This document shows, piece by piece, positions 1 through 9,075 of a stretch of DNA of 32,138 nt (within the stretch, counting starts at the first letter, position 1; each line of letters starts with the position of its first letter). Below the pieces are notes generated by a model, which saw nothing but the letters and a program-made list of their open reading frames with translations, had not been told where the DNA came from and did not search any database. This DNA comes from Acidobacteria bacterium UBA823 (GTDB taxonomy: Bacteria; Acidobacteriota; Vicinamibacteria; Vicinamibacterales; UBA823): the NCBI GenBank assembly GCA_002296225.1, contig DBHR01000076.1:1-32138 (forward strand), read 5' to 3'. Position numbers and translations under genes: made by a program.

Positions 1-471
1 ACCCAGTTTACTTATTTCCAGCAGGCGGGCGGGCAGGCTTTGTCACCAATCTCTACGGAAATCACCTATGGTCTCGAGCGAATCGCCATGCTCCTGCAGC
101 GGGTGGAAAATGTCTTCGATCTCGAGTGGGCGCCGGGGATAAAGTACGGTACGGTTCGATTACAAGAGGAGGTCGAGCAGTCCAAGTATGTCTTTGGACA
201 GGTCGAGCAGCCGGCCGGCGAATTTGCCGCGTTTCATCGAGATTTATTTGATCGATATTACGAATTCTCAAAGACGTTGCTCGACTCGCGCCTGGTACTT
301 CCGGCGCTAGATTTCTGCCTTAAATGTTCTCACGTCTTCAACGTACTTGACGCGAGTAGTGGGGTAGGGGTGACGGAACGGGCGGCATATATTCTGCGAG
401 TACGAGAACTCGCCGTCGCCATCGCGCGCGCTTACATTGGCGGCGCTGGGGGAGACGAAGTGGATGAGTGA
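1..471 (+). CDS. glyQ: Glycyl-tRNA synthetase alpha subunit, C-terminal part (5' end outside window)
   Basis: The reading frame is open from base 1 and gives 156 residues, about the C-terminal half of a GlyQ subunit (usually near 290-300 residues). The first visible residues read TQFTYFQQAGG, followed by a segment with STEITYGLERIAM, which is the class II catalytic-core region of the alpha subunit of heterotetrameric (alpha2beta2) bacterial glycyl-tRNA synthetase. GlyQ activates glycine with ATP and, with GlyS, charges tRNA-Gly in the cytoplasm. The tail ends in an acidic GGDEVDE stretch. glyS follows after 31 bases on the same strand, so the two subunits are almost certainly cotranscribed. 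The first ATG-like start inside the window (position 40) is not the real start, because homology continues upstream of it to the window edge. Confidence 0.95.
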   Translation, partial: TQFTYFQQAGGQALSPISTEITYGLERIAMLLQRVENVFDLEWAPGIKYGTVRLQEEVEQSKYVFGQVEQPAGEFAAFHRDLFDRYYEFSKTLLDSRLVLPALDFCLKCSHVFNVLDASSGVGVTERAAYILRVRELAVAIARAYIGGAGGDEVDE

Positions 472-502
472 CGTGGGCTTAGGCGGCCTGAAGTGAGACG
501 CG

Positions 503-2731
503 ATGGACCGAGAGTTGCTTATTGAGATCGGCTTTGAAGAAATGCCCGCGCGCTGGCTACCTGGGCTAACGCGTGATCTGGCTTGTTCTCTGCAGGCGCG
601 ATTGGATGAAGCGAGGGTCGCAGCGGCCGCGTCGCCGCTGGCCTTTAGTACCCCGCGACGGCTTGTCGCGACGGTCGCGGAACTCTCCGAACGCCAGCAG
701 GATCTTGAGTCGGTGGTCACCGGGCCGCCCGTCTCAGCGGCCTATAAGGCCGACGGGACCGCGACCAAGGCGGCGACGGGGTTTGCTCGCAAGCACGGCG
801 TTGACGTCTCAGCGCTTGTCGAGGTGGACACGAAAAAGGGTTCTTATCTCGCTTACCAGCGTCACCAAGCCGGGAAACCGACGATTGAGGTATTGCCGAC
901 GGTACTTGCTGCCACGCTTCGGGACCTCAGTTTTCCGAAACAGATGCAATGGGATGCGAAGCTTGACGACGGGCGGGGCGAACTTCCGTTCGGTCGACCG
1001 ATCCGATGGTTGTTGTTCCTGTTCGGCGGCCAGGTTGTACCGTTCGAGATCGGGAGAATGGTCACTGCGGAGAACGATGTGGGAGTCGTTCGGACATCGA
1101 ACGTCACCTATGGTCATCGATTCTTGGGGGACGGGGCGGGTGAGCCGATTGCGGTGCAGTCGTTCACAGACCATCGCACGAAACTTGCTGAACGGTTCGT
1201 CGTGCTTGAGCGCGAGGTGCGCCTTGAGAGAATCCGGTCGGCGCTGATTGCGCGGGCCGAGGAGAACGAGGGCTCGGTGGATCTTGCAACGCCGGCCTTA
1301 TCTGCATTACTCGACGAGGTGCCAGACCTTGTCGAGTTCCCAGTCGTTGTGGCGGGCCAATTCGATAAAGTCTTCCTCGAATTGCCGGGCGAGGTGCTGG
1401 CGACAACGATGATCCACCACCAGCATTTCTTCCCGGTAGCGGCTCGTCAGAACGCTATGGCACCGACTTTCTTGGCCGTGACGAACACGGCGCCAGAAAA
1501 CGCGGAACGCGTTTCTCGGAATGCCGAGCGGGTGCTAGCTGCCCGCCTTCGCGACGCCAGGTTTTTCTGGGACGCCGACCGCAAGATTCCGCTTGAATCT
1601 CGGCTTGAGCGGCTGGGCACTGTACTGTTTCACCATCGGCTGGGGAGTTATCGGGAGAAAGCGGCCCGAATGGAAGAGCTGGCGGCCTGGATTGTCTCCG
1701 AGGTCTTTGACCATGGCGACGCCCGCGACGACGCGCGCTTGGCTGCCCGTTTAGCTAAGGCCGATCTAACGACCGAGATGGTAGGGGAGTTCGCCGAGTT
1801 GCAGGGGGTCATGGGTGGCATCTACGCTCGGGAGGAACGGCTTCCCGAGTCGGTTTGGCAGGCCATCTACCACCACTATCTGCCAGTGAGGCCGGAAATG
1901 ACGGCACGGCCGGTCGCGGCCGATCTTGGCCTGGGTGCCATTACTTGGGCAGCGGTTGCGTTGGCCGATAAACTCGACACGATTGTTGGCCTGTTCAGTG
2001 CGGGTGAACGTCCGACCGGCTCGCGTGATCCGTTTGGGTTACGCAGGCAATCCCACGGCGTCTTCAAGATCCTGGTAGACCTCCCTGAACTGACGGGATT
2101 GACGGTACGGCCCTCATGCCGCGACCTGCTCGAAGTGGCGGCCCGACCGTTCGAGTCATGGAAGACGGATCCGGGCGTGCCGACGGCCGTTACGGCGTTT
2201 ATATTGGAGCGCCTGCAGTTTGTTCTGGAACAACGAGGCCATGACATTCGGAACGTCCGGGCAGTGATCGGTGCGGGGGGCATCGGCGTCAGGCCGCTGG
2301 AGGCTCGGCGCAAGCTTGAGGTGCTGCCAGAGTTTACTGAAGGGGAAGATTTTAAACATCTCGCTGTCGCATTTAAGCGGGTGCGGAACATTGCGCGCAA
2401 TTTGTCCGACGTTGACTATGATTTAGCCGAACGGACGGAGCCTGCTCTTGGCGATTTGTTGACGAAGGACGCCGAGCGTGAGTTACTCGAGGAGATTGAG
2501 ATTCGCCGACCGGTCATTGAAACCGTCATCTCGGCCGGTGAGGATTTTCGGCGCGGTTTTGCCGAGGCGGCTAAATTCGGTGCTGCCGTAGATCGGTTTT
2601 TTGCGGAAGTGTTTGTCATGGTGGATGATCCGGTTGTTCGGGCCGCTCGTCTAAGGCTGATGAAGCGCTTGGAGAGGCTAATCCTTCAACTGGCGGATAT
2701 TTCTGAGATCGTGACTGACAGCCAAGATTGA
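503..2731 (+). CDS. glyS: Glycyl-tRNA synthetase beta subunit
   Basis: This 742-residue protein has the hallmark N-terminus LLIEIGFEEMPARWL and internal GlyS signatures such as IRWLLFLFGG (about residues 168-177) and TMIHHQHFFPV. The C-terminal FKRVRNIARN segment begins the DALR-like anticodon-binding region. The length is slightly above the usual 690-730 residues. GlyS supplies tRNA binding to the alpha2beta2 glycyl-tRNA synthetase encoded together with glyQ immediately upstream. The ATG start sits 31 bases after the glyQ stop, with only a weak purine-rich stretch (gtgagacg) ahead of it, so translation may depend partly on coupling from glyQ. The frame is intact with no missing block. The identification is firm. 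Confidence 0.97.
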   Translation: MDRELLIEIGFEEMPARWLPGLTRDLACSLQARLDEARVAAAASPLAFSTPRRLVATVAELSERQQDLESVVTGPPVSAAYKADGTATKAATGFARKHGVDVSALVEVDTKKGSYLAYQRHQAGKPTIEVLPTVLAATLRDLSFPKQMQWDAKLDDGRGELPFGRPIRWLLFLFGGQVVPFEIGRMVTAENDVGVVRTSNVTYGHRFLGDGAGEPIAVQSFTDHRTKLAERFVVLEREVRLERIRSALIARAEENEGSVDLATPALSALLDEVPDLVEFPVVVAGQFDKVFLELPGEVLATTMIHHQHFFPVAARQNAMAPTFLAVTNTAPENAERVSRNAERVLAARLRDARFFWDADRKIPLESRLERLGTVLFHHRLGSYREKAARMEELAAWIVSEVFDHGDARDDARLAARLAKADLTTEMVGEFAELQGVMGGIYAREERLPESVWQAIYHHYLPVRPEMTARPVAADLGLGAITWAAVALADKLDTIVGLFSAGERPTGSRDPFGLRRQSHGVFKILVDLPELTGLTVRPSCRDLLEVAARPFESWKTDPGVPTAVTAFILERLQFVLEQRGHDIRNVRAVIGAGGIGVRPLEARRKLEVLPEFTEGEDFKHLAVAFKRVRNIARNLSDVDYDLAERTEPALGDLLTKDAERELLEEIEIRRPVIETVISAGEDFRRGFAEAAKFGAAVDRFFAEVFVMVDDPVVRAARLRLMKRLERLILQLADISEIVTDSQD

Positions 2732-2790
2732 GCCACTAATCATGTGAACGGTCAGCGCGGCTGCGCCGTTAAGATTCATAGGAAGAAATC

Positions 2791-5607
2791 GTGCAAACAG
2801 GGAAGAAGGGTTCGGTAACAAAGCGTGCTGGTGGCCGCGCGACAGCGCGGCCGCGAGTTGGGAAGCGAGTCGGTCGCAGGCGAATAGCCAAGACGCCACG
2901 GCGAGCGAAGCGGGTGTACTTCTTTGGTGAAGGTAAAGCCGAGGGGCACCGGGGCATGCGTGACTTACTCGGCGGCAAGGGCGCAGGTTTAGCCGAAATG
3001 ACAAACGCAGGGCTACCCGTGCCTCCTGGCTTCACGATCTCGACTGACGCCTGCGGCCTCTACTACGCGGGCGACGGCGCGCTACCTGCGTCGATTGAGC
3101 ACGAGACGCTTCGACACCTGAAGCGGCTTGAGCGGGTTGTCGGCGCCGAGCTTGGATCGACTGAGAATCCGCTGTTGGTGTCCGTCCGGTCCGGTTCGAA
3201 ATTCTCGATGCCCGGTATGATGGACACGATTCTGAATCTGGGCCTGAACGACGGTGCGGTTGAAGGACTGAAGCGCAAGACACGGAACGGTCGCTTCGCT
3301 GCGGACAGCTATCGCCGGTTCATCCAGATGTTTGCCAGCGTGGTGCTTGAGGTCCCGAAGGAGGCGCTAGACGGCGTTCTCGACCGCGTCAAGCGTGAAC
3401 AGCGTGTACGCCAAGATTCGAGTCTCAGTGAGAAGGCGTTGCGAACGGTCATCGAACGCTACAAGCGGCTCGTTAAGCGGAAGACCGGGAAGTCGTTCCC
3501 CCAGGATCCGCACGAGCAGCTGCGGATGGCGCGCGATGCGGTGTTCCGGTCGTGGCACAATCCGCGCGCCGTTGAGTACCGGCGTATCTACAACATTCCG
3601 GACGACATTGGCACCGCGGTGAACGTTCAGCTGATGGTGTTTGGCAACACCGGGAAGCGGTCGGCCACTGGTGTGGGTTTCACCAGAAATCCGGCGACTG
3701 GACAGAAGCAATTTTACGGCGAGTTCCTCGTGAACGCTCAGGGTGAGGACGTTGTGGCCGGCATCCGGACGCCACAGCAAATCGCCGAGTTGGAAAGGTT
3801 GATGCCGCGCGCTTACAGCCAGCTTCGACAAATCACGTCCCGGCTTGAGCGGCACTACCGCGACGTCCAGGATTTTGAGTTCACGATTCAGGACGAAAAG
3901 CTTTACATGCTGCAGACGCGGAGCGGCAAGCGGACCGGCTACGCAGCGGTCGTCATTGCGACCGACCTGGTTAAAGAGAAGCGGATATCGGCAAAGGAGG
4001 CGATTTCGTTGGTCGATCCCGAGTCGTTGACCCAATTGCTCGTGCCGGTCTTCAACCCGAAGGCTTGGGCTGCTTTGCCGACGATAACCAAGGGGTTGCC
4101 CGCCTCGCCTGGCGCTGCGTCGGGACACGTCGTTTTCACGGCTGATGACGCCGTGGCATGGTCACGGGAGGGCAAGCCCGTCCTGCTCGTCCGGAGGGAG
4201 ACTGTGCCTGATGACATTCATGGCATGCACGTGGCCCAGGGCGTGTTGACGGCGACGGGTGGGATGACTTCGCACGCAGCGGTGGTCGGGCGCCAAATGG
4301 GAAGGCCTGCGGTCGTTGGGGCTGGAGAGCTTGAAATCGATGAGTCGCGGGGGCGTGTGCGTGTCGGCAAAGAGGAATTCGGCGAAGGTGAACACTTGTC
4401 GTTCGATGGGCTGACGGGAGAGGTTAAGTGTGGGCAGGTAGCCACGACGCCTAGCGAAATCCTTCAGGTGCTTGCGGGCGGTCTTGACGGCAAACGTTCT
4501 GAGATTTTTCAACGGTTCGAACGGCTGCTCCAATGGGCCGATACACATCGCCGCCTCGGAGTCCGGGCGAACGCGGACCTGCCCGATCAGGCCGCCATGG
4601 CACGCGCCTTTGGGTCAGAGGGAATCGGTCTCTGTCGGACTGAGCACATGTTCTTTGGCGAAGGGCGTATTCCGATTGTCCAGCGGATGATTATGGCGGA
4701 TAACGAAGCTGACCGCCGCGCCGCGCTCGATGAGTTGCTGCCGTTCCAACGTGACGATTTCTATGGTCTGTTCAAGGTCATGAAGGGGCAGCCGGTCACG
4801 ATTCGTTTGATCGATCCGCCGCTACATGAATTCCTACCGAAGCGCGAAGAGCTAATGGTTGACATCGCGGTCGCGGAAGCTCGCGGCGAAACGGGAGACG
4901 CCATTGAGTCAAAGCGTCGGATCTTACGGCGTGTTGAGCAACTTCGAGAGTTCAATCCGATGCTCGGTCACCGTGGAGTGCGGCTTGGCATCACCTATCC
5001 AGAGATCACGGAGATGCAGACCAATGCCATCATCGACGCGGCCTGCCGTCTCGCCAAGGAAGGTTCCAAGGTGACGCCGGAGATTATGATCCCGCTCGTT
5101 AGCGATGTCAGCGAACTTCGTGATCAGAAGACGATCGTTGATCGGGTGGCGGCCGAAGTGATGGACGCCCAGGGCGTGAAGGTGCGATATCTCGTGGGCA
5201 CGATGATCGAGGTGCCGCGGAGTGTGTTGACGGCCGACAAAATCGCGTCTGAGGCCGAGTTTTTTTCGTTCGGCACGAACGACCTCACGCAGATGGGATA
5301 CGGTTTTTCGCGCGATGATGCTGGCCGGTTTTTGCGGGTCTATCAGGAGCGAAAGCTCATTGAGCGCGATCCGTTCCAGTCGATTGACACGGTGGGCATC
5401 GGCGAACTCGTGCGGATTGGCGTCGAACGGGGTCGGCGTGCACGACCAGATCTGAAGATCGGTATCTGCGGTGAGCACGGGGGTGATGCCGCGTCGGTCC
5501 ACTTCTTTGCCGACGTGGGACTCGACTACGTTAGTGCTGCACCACTCCGTATTCCGGTGGCCCGCTTGGCGGCGGCGCAGGCCGCCTTGGGCCAACCTCA
5601 GGACTGA
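2791..5607 (+). CDS. ppdK: Pyruvate, phosphate dikinase with basic N-terminal tail
   Basis: The 938-residue enzyme interconverts pyruvate + ATP + Pi with phosphoenolpyruvate + AMP + PPi in the cytoplasm. The nucleotide-binding domain has GGKGAGLAEM at residues 61-70. The swivelling phosphohistidine domain has GGMTSHAAVVG with the catalytic His at residue 495, and the PEP/pyruvate barrel ends with GICGEHGGD, catalytic Cys at 893. The GTG start at 2791 is supported by a GGAAGAA ribosome site 4-10 bases upstream. The first ~40 residues, before the conserved KRVYFFGEG, are an extra Lys/Arg-rich tail with almost no acidic residues. This matches the His numbering, which is 40 higher than the Clostridium enzyme (His455, from memory). 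It lies 59 bases after glyS, and a short interrupted inverted repeat (about 2754-2777) lies in that gap. Confidence 0.96.
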   Translation: MQTGKKGSVTKRAGGRATARPRVGKRVGRRRIAKTPRRAKRVYFFGEGKAEGHRGMRDLLGGKGAGLAEMTNAGLPVPPGFTISTDACGLYYAGDGALPASIEHETLRHLKRLERVVGAELGSTENPLLVSVRSGSKFSMPGMMDTILNLGLNDGAVEGLKRKTRNGRFAADSYRRFIQMFASVVLEVPKEALDGVLDRVKREQRVRQDSSLSEKALRTVIERYKRLVKRKTGKSFPQDPHEQLRMARDAVFRSWHNPRAVEYRRIYNIPDDIGTAVNVQLMVFGNTGKRSATGVGFTRNPATGQKQFYGEFLVNAQGEDVVAGIRTPQQIAELERLMPRAYSQLRQITSRLERHYRDVQDFEFTIQDEKLYMLQTRSGKRTGYAAVVIATDLVKEKRISAKEAISLVDPESLTQLLVPVFNPKAWAALPTITKGLPASPGAASGHVVFTADDAVAWSREGKPVLLVRRETVPDDIHGMHVAQGVLTATGGMTSHAAVVGRQMGRPAVVGAGELEIDESRGRVRVGKEEFGEGEHLSFDGLTGEVKCGQVATTPSEILQVLAGGLDGKRSEIFQRFERLLQWADTHRRLGVRANADLPDQAAMARAFGSEGIGLCRTEHMFFGEGRIPIVQRMIMADNEADRRAALDELLPFQRDDFYGLFKVMKGQPVTIRLIDPPLHEFLPKREELMVDIAVAEARGETGDAIESKRRILRRVEQLREFNPMLGHRGVRLGITYPEITEMQTNAIIDAACRLAKEGSKVTPEIMIPLVSDVSELRDQKTIVDRVAAEVMDAQGVKVRYLVGTMIEVPRSVLTADKIASEAEFFSFGTNDLTQMGYGFSRDDAGRFLRVYQERKLIERDPFQSIDTVGIGELVRIGVERGRRARPDLKIGICGEHGGDAASVHFFADVGLDYVSAAPLRIPVARLAAAQAALGQPQD

Positions 5608-5628
5608 GTTCCGACCTCGCCGAGCGTC

Positions 5629-7389
5629 ATGGCGAAGATCATCCGCCTTCCTACCGAGCTGGCCAATAAAATCGCTGCAGGCGAAGTGGTCGAGCGGCCC
5701 GCGTCCGCCGTCAAGGAACTCGTCGAGAATGCGCTGGATGCCGGCGCGCGGCGGATCACCGTAACAATCGAACTTGGCGGCAAGAAACTGATTCGCGTCG
5801 AGGATGACGGAGAAGGTATGTCGCGGGACGATACGGTCCTGGCGCTTGAGCGGCATGCTACCAGCAAGTTAGTGAATGCTGCCGACTTGGCTGCTATACA
5901 TACGTTGGGATTTCGGGGAGAGGCTTTACCCAGCGTGGCGTCGGTGTGTCATCTTAAACTCCGGACTCGTGCTCGAGGGCACGACGCGGGTACGTTGATT
6001 CAGGTCAACGGGGGCGTGCTCGGCTCGATTCGGGAAGTAGGTGCGCCTGAGGGAACGTTGATCGAAATCGGCGATCTGTTCTACAACCTGCCGGCTAGGC
6101 GGAAGTTTCTCAAATCAGATGCGGCTGAGTCGGCGAGAGTTTCAAGGCTGTTGACCCAGCTCGCGTTAGGCTATCCGGAGGTCGGTTTCAGCTTGACGAG
6201 CGCTGGGCGGCAGGTGGTGCGGTGCGTACCAGCCAAGACGATGGCGGAGCGGTTTTATCAACTCTACGGTGATCGTCCCGATCTCATCGAAGTGGGGAAG
6301 GAGGCCGGGGGCCTCGCGGTTAGCGGCTTTGTCGCTGCTTTGACGGAGCACGGACCTTCGCGGGGTCCGCAGAACATCTTCGTGAATCGTCGAATCGTCA
6401 AGGACCGAACGATTACGCACGCGATCATCGATTCCTACAGTCGCGCGACGATTAAGGAGCGGCGCCCCGAAGCACACCTGTTCATCAAGATGCCGGCTGA
6501 TCGGGTCGACGTCAACGTACACCCCATGAAGGCTGAGGTACGGTTTTTGGACCAGTCAGTTGTTCATGAAGTGGTGCGACGGGCGATTGGCGAAGCGCTC
6601 GGCGAGGCTGGCGCTCCGGGACTCAAGTTTCAAACGATGGTGACGGGTCGAGACGGGCCAACGCCCGTTCCAATTCCTGGTGTCATGACCGGTGCGTCGA
6701 TTCCGAGTCGGTGGGCGCCGGTGTCGTCGGCTTTTGTGGGTGAGTCATCGGCGAGTCTGGCGCCTGGCCGCGCCGATGCCGGCACGTCGGGTTTGCGGAC
6801 GGACGCTGGCGCTAGACCGATGATCGCGCTCGGACAATTCCGTGACACCTTTATTATCGCGGTCGATGACGAAGGGATTGTTGTGATTGATCAGCACGTG
6901 GCGCACGAGCGTGTGCTGTTCGAGCGTGTCATGGAACGTTTGACCTCGGGACGGCTTGAGAGTCAGCGCCTACTTGAACCGATACTGATTGAGTTATCGG
7001 CCAATCAGCGGCAGGCGTTGGCTGCGCATGCCGAAGCGCTGGAGCGGCTCGGCTTCGAGGTCGAGGCGTTCGGCGGAGACGATGTGCGCGTGCGAGCCGT
7101 CCCGGCCCTGCTGGGTCTTGTTGGTTGCGAGGCCGCAATTCGGGCGCTTGCCGACGATCTCGACGGGCTGGACTCGGGGCAGCGTGTTCAAGATGCGCTG
7201 CGCCGGATTGCGGCGACTACTGCCTGTCACGCGGCCGTGAAAGCGAATGACCCGCTGACGCTGGACAAGATGCGGCACATTCTTGACGAGCTGAATCAAA
7301 CCGCGTACTCGACTGTATGCCCCCACGGACGGCCGGTCCTACTCCGGCTGGGAAAGCGTGAGATCGAGCGGAGCTTCGAACGGTCGTGA
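5629..7389 (+). CDS. mutL: DNA mismatch repair protein MutL (endonuclease type)
   Basis: The 586-residue protein has the GHKL ATPase domain: KELVENALDAGA with Glu30 and Asn34, EDDGEGM around residue 60, ATSKL, and LGFRGEALPSVASV near residues 93-106. After a variable linker (about residues 330-395, rich in Pro/Gly/Ala/Ser) comes the dimerisation domain. It carries all the metal-dependent endonuclease motifs: DQHVAHERVLFE at 421-432 (pattern DQHx3Ex4E, with Val for the usual Ala), ACHAAVKAND around Cys533 and CPHGRP around Cys564. It therefore should nick the nascent strand itself, as in organisms without MutH. It starts 21 bases after ppdK and overlaps the next small gene by one base. Confidence 0.97.
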   Translation: MAKIIRLPTELANKIAAGEVVERPASAVKELVENALDAGARRITVTIELGGKKLIRVEDDGEGMSRDDTVLALERHATSKLVNAADLAAIHTLGFRGEALPSVASVCHLKLRTRARGHDAGTLIQVNGGVLGSIREVGAPEGTLIEIGDLFYNLPARRKFLKSDAAESARVSRLLTQLALGYPEVGFSLTSAGRQVVRCVPAKTMAERFYQLYGDRPDLIEVGKEAGGLAVSGFVAALTEHGPSRGPQNIFVNRRIVKDRTITHAIIDSYSRATIKERRPEAHLFIKMPADRVDVNVHPMKAEVRFLDQSVVHEVVRRAIGEALGEAGAPGLKFQTMVTGRDGPTPVPIPGVMTGASIPSRWAPVSSAFVGESSASLAPGRADAGTSGLRTDAGARPMIALGQFRDTFIIAVDDEGIVVIDQHVAHERVLFERVMERLTSGRLESQRLLEPILIELSANQRQALAAHAEALERLGFEVEAFGGDDVRVRAVPALLGLVGCEAAIRALADDLDGLDSGQRVQDALRRIAATTACHAAVKANDPLTLDKMRHILDELNQTAYSTVCPHGRPVLLRLGKREIERSFERS

Positions 7390-7562
7390 TGCGCTTTGCG
7401 TTCTACTACGCGGGCCGTTTTCTACAGCTTTTGGGGATGTCGTTCCTACTCTTCACGATTGTCGACGCCGGTCCGCTTGGGCCGAGTCCGCGTATGTTCG
7501 GCGGTGGTGTCGCCGCGTTCGTCCTTGGCTGGTTGTTAACTCGCCCAGCGACGTACAACTGA
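7389..7562 (+). CDS. Small membrane protein of 57 residues, coupled to mutL
   Basis: A 57-codon frame begins with an ATG whose first base is the last base of the mutL stop codon (TGATG), an arrangement typical of translational coupling. The peptide starts MRFAFYYAGRFLQLLGM and contains two hydrophobic stretches: residues about 10-25 (FLQLLGMSFLLFTIV) and 36-50 (MFGGGVAAFVLGWLL). A Gly/Pro-rich turn separates them and a short polar tail ends at TRPATYN, so a two-helix hairpin in the inner membrane is likely. I do not recognise a characterised family. Similar short YY-G-FLQLLG membrane peptides do seem familiar in acidobacterial genomes. It is not likely to act in mismatch repair; proximity probably reflects operon membership only. 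Confidence 0.65.
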   Translation: MRFAFYYAGRFLQLLGMSFLLFTIVDAGPLGPSPRMFGGGVAAFVLGWLLTRPATYN

Positions 7563-7576
7563 ATGCCTCCATGCTA

Positions 7577-7609
7577 GAAGTTTTCGGACCTGTGTGGTCT
7601 CAAAGCTTC
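7577..7609. terminator. Hairpin between convergent genes, possible terminator
   Basis: An inverted repeat follows the small mutL-coupled gene by 14 bases. GAAGTTTT at 7577-7584 pairs with AAAGCTTC at 7602-7609 (one G-T pair), and an inner GACC/GGTC stem caps a five-base loop. It sits between the plus-strand glyQ-to-mutL run and the minus-strand rarA gene, where a bidirectional terminator would be expected. There is no clear T-run on either side, so factor-independent termination is doubtful. Confidence 0.25.
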
Positions 7610-7698
7610 AGTTCATTTCGGGACCAGAGAATAAAGATCAAAGACGAGGGACTGACAAACTACGACGGTTCTGGTTTCTTGCCTGCCGGTTTCGTTCG

Positions 7699-9075
7699 CT
7701 ATTTCTTCTTCTGCTTCTTCTTCAATTGTTTCCATTCAGCGAGTCGCTCGGCGATGATGCGCTCGTGCCCTCGATCGGACGGCCGGTAATAGCATCGCCC
7801 CTGCAGTTCGGTAGGTAAACATTCCATTGCGGCGATGGCGTCACGTTCGTTGTGTGCGTAGCGATAATCCTTTCCATACTCCAGCGACCGCATGAGCTGT
7901 GTGGGCGCGTTACGAAGATGCAGCGGCACCGGCTGGGCGGCACGTTCGTGCGCATCTGAGGCGGCTCGTGAGTAGGCGGTATAGACGGCGTTGCTCTTGG
8001 GCGCGGTGGCTAGGTAAAGCGCGGCTTGAGCGAGGGCCGTGTTGCCCTCGGGCATCCCGATGAAGTGCACAGCGTCCTTTGCGGCCACCGTAATCGTCAA
8101 GGCGCGCGGGTCGGCGTTACCAATGTCCTCGGACGCGAATCTAATCAAGCGTCGCGCGATATAGAGGGGGTCCTCGCCTGCTTCGAGCATCCTAGCGAGC
8201 CAGTAGACCGAAGCGTCGGGGTCGCTGTTGCGCATCGATTTGTGAAGCGCCGACATGAGGTTGAAATGTTCCTCGCCAGCCTTGTCGTAGAGTAGCGCTC
8301 GGCGTTGTAGCAGATCAGCGAGTAATGACGCATCGATTGTCTTCGGTGGAGCGTCGTTCCTCGGTGCACTGTGCGACACGCCGCCTTGTGTCTGCGTGGC
8401 AGCGAGCTCGAGCAGATTTAGCGCGACTCTGGCATCTCCGTTGGCGTGGAGTGCAATGGCCTCCAGCGCATCTGGCGTCGCCGTCAAACCCCGGCCACCG
8501 AGTCCGCGCTCGACGTCGTTGAGGGTGCGTGCGAGGATGGTTCGTAGGTCTGGTGCTTCCAGTGGCTCCAGAACGAAGACTCGCGATCGGGAAAGAAGCG
8601 CTGCGTTGACCTCGAACGATGGATTCTCCGTCGTCGCACCGATAAGGGTGATGTCGCCGGCCTCGACGCGCGGCAGGAACGCATCCTGCTGAGCTTTATT
8701 GAATCGGTGAATTTCGTCGATGAATACGAGTGTACGTCGTCCCAGTCGGCGCCGCGCATCCACGGCCTCGACCATAACGCTCTTAATTTCACGGATTCCG
8801 GAAAGCACGGCGCTGAAGGCGATGAAATGTGCGCGAGTAGTGACCGCTATCAGTCGCGCGACAGTCGTCTTCCCGGTCCCAGGAGGTCCCCAAAGGATGG
8901 TCGACTGCAGCGTGTCTGTTTCGATCGCTTGGCGGAGTGGTCGGCCAGCGGCGAGCAGGTCTCGTTGGCCGACGAACTCATCAAAGGACCGCGGGCGCAT
9001 CCGGTCGGCGAGTGGTGATGGAGCGTGCTTATTCTCGTCCGGCTTGGTGTTGGAGAAAAGCTCGCCCGGTTTCAT
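7699..9075 (-). CDS. rarA: Replication-associated recombination ATPase RarA (MgsA)
   Basis: The 458-residue protein is an AAA+ ATPase of the RarA/MgsA/WRNIP1 family, which acts at stalled replication forks and loads near the clamp and SSB. The N-terminal region has PLADRMRPRSFDEFVGQ. Walker A GPPGTGKTT lies at about 63-71 and Walker B LVFIDEIHRF at 116-125. Sensor 1 IGATTENPSFEVN and the family-specific C-terminal domain with SDPDASVYWLARMLEAGEDP follow. The protein ends in a Lys-rich tail (KKKQKKK) that looks non-structured. Its ATG overlaps the stop codon of the upstream RNA methyltransferase gene by four bases (ATGA), so the two are translationally coupled. Confidence 0.96.
   Translation of the reverse strand: MKPGELFSNTKPDENKHAPSPLADRMRPRSFDEFVGQRDLLAAGRPLRQAIETDTLQSTILWGPPGTGKTTVARLIAVTTRAHFIAFSAVLSGIREIKSVMVEAVDARRRLGRRTLVFIDEIHRFNKAQQDAFLPRVEAGDITLIGATTENPSFEVNAALLSRSRVFVLEPLEAPDLRTILARTLNDVERGLGGRGLTATPDALEAIALHANGDARVALNLLELAATQTQGGVSHSAPRNDAPPKTIDASLLADLLQRRALLYDKAGEEHFNLMSALHKSMRNSDPDASVYWLARMLEAGEDPLYIARRLIRFASEDIGNADPRALTITVAAKDAVHFIGMPEGNTALAQAALYLATAPKSNAVYTAYSRAASDAHERAAQPVPLHLRNAPTQLMRSLEYGKDYRYAHNERDAIAAMECLPTELQGRCYYRPSDRGHERIIAERLAEWKQLKKKQKKK

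Noticed and set aside
2754..2777. Interrupted inverted repeat before ppdK as a riboswitch or terminator
   Set aside because: Only two 4-bp blocks with a 4-base bulge and no T-run; too weak to call.
7358..7818. Two plus-strand frames between the mutL end and the rarA 3' end
   Set aside because: They overlap mutL or antisense rarA in another frame, have no family resemblance, and the 57-residue frame at 7389-7562 explains the region better.
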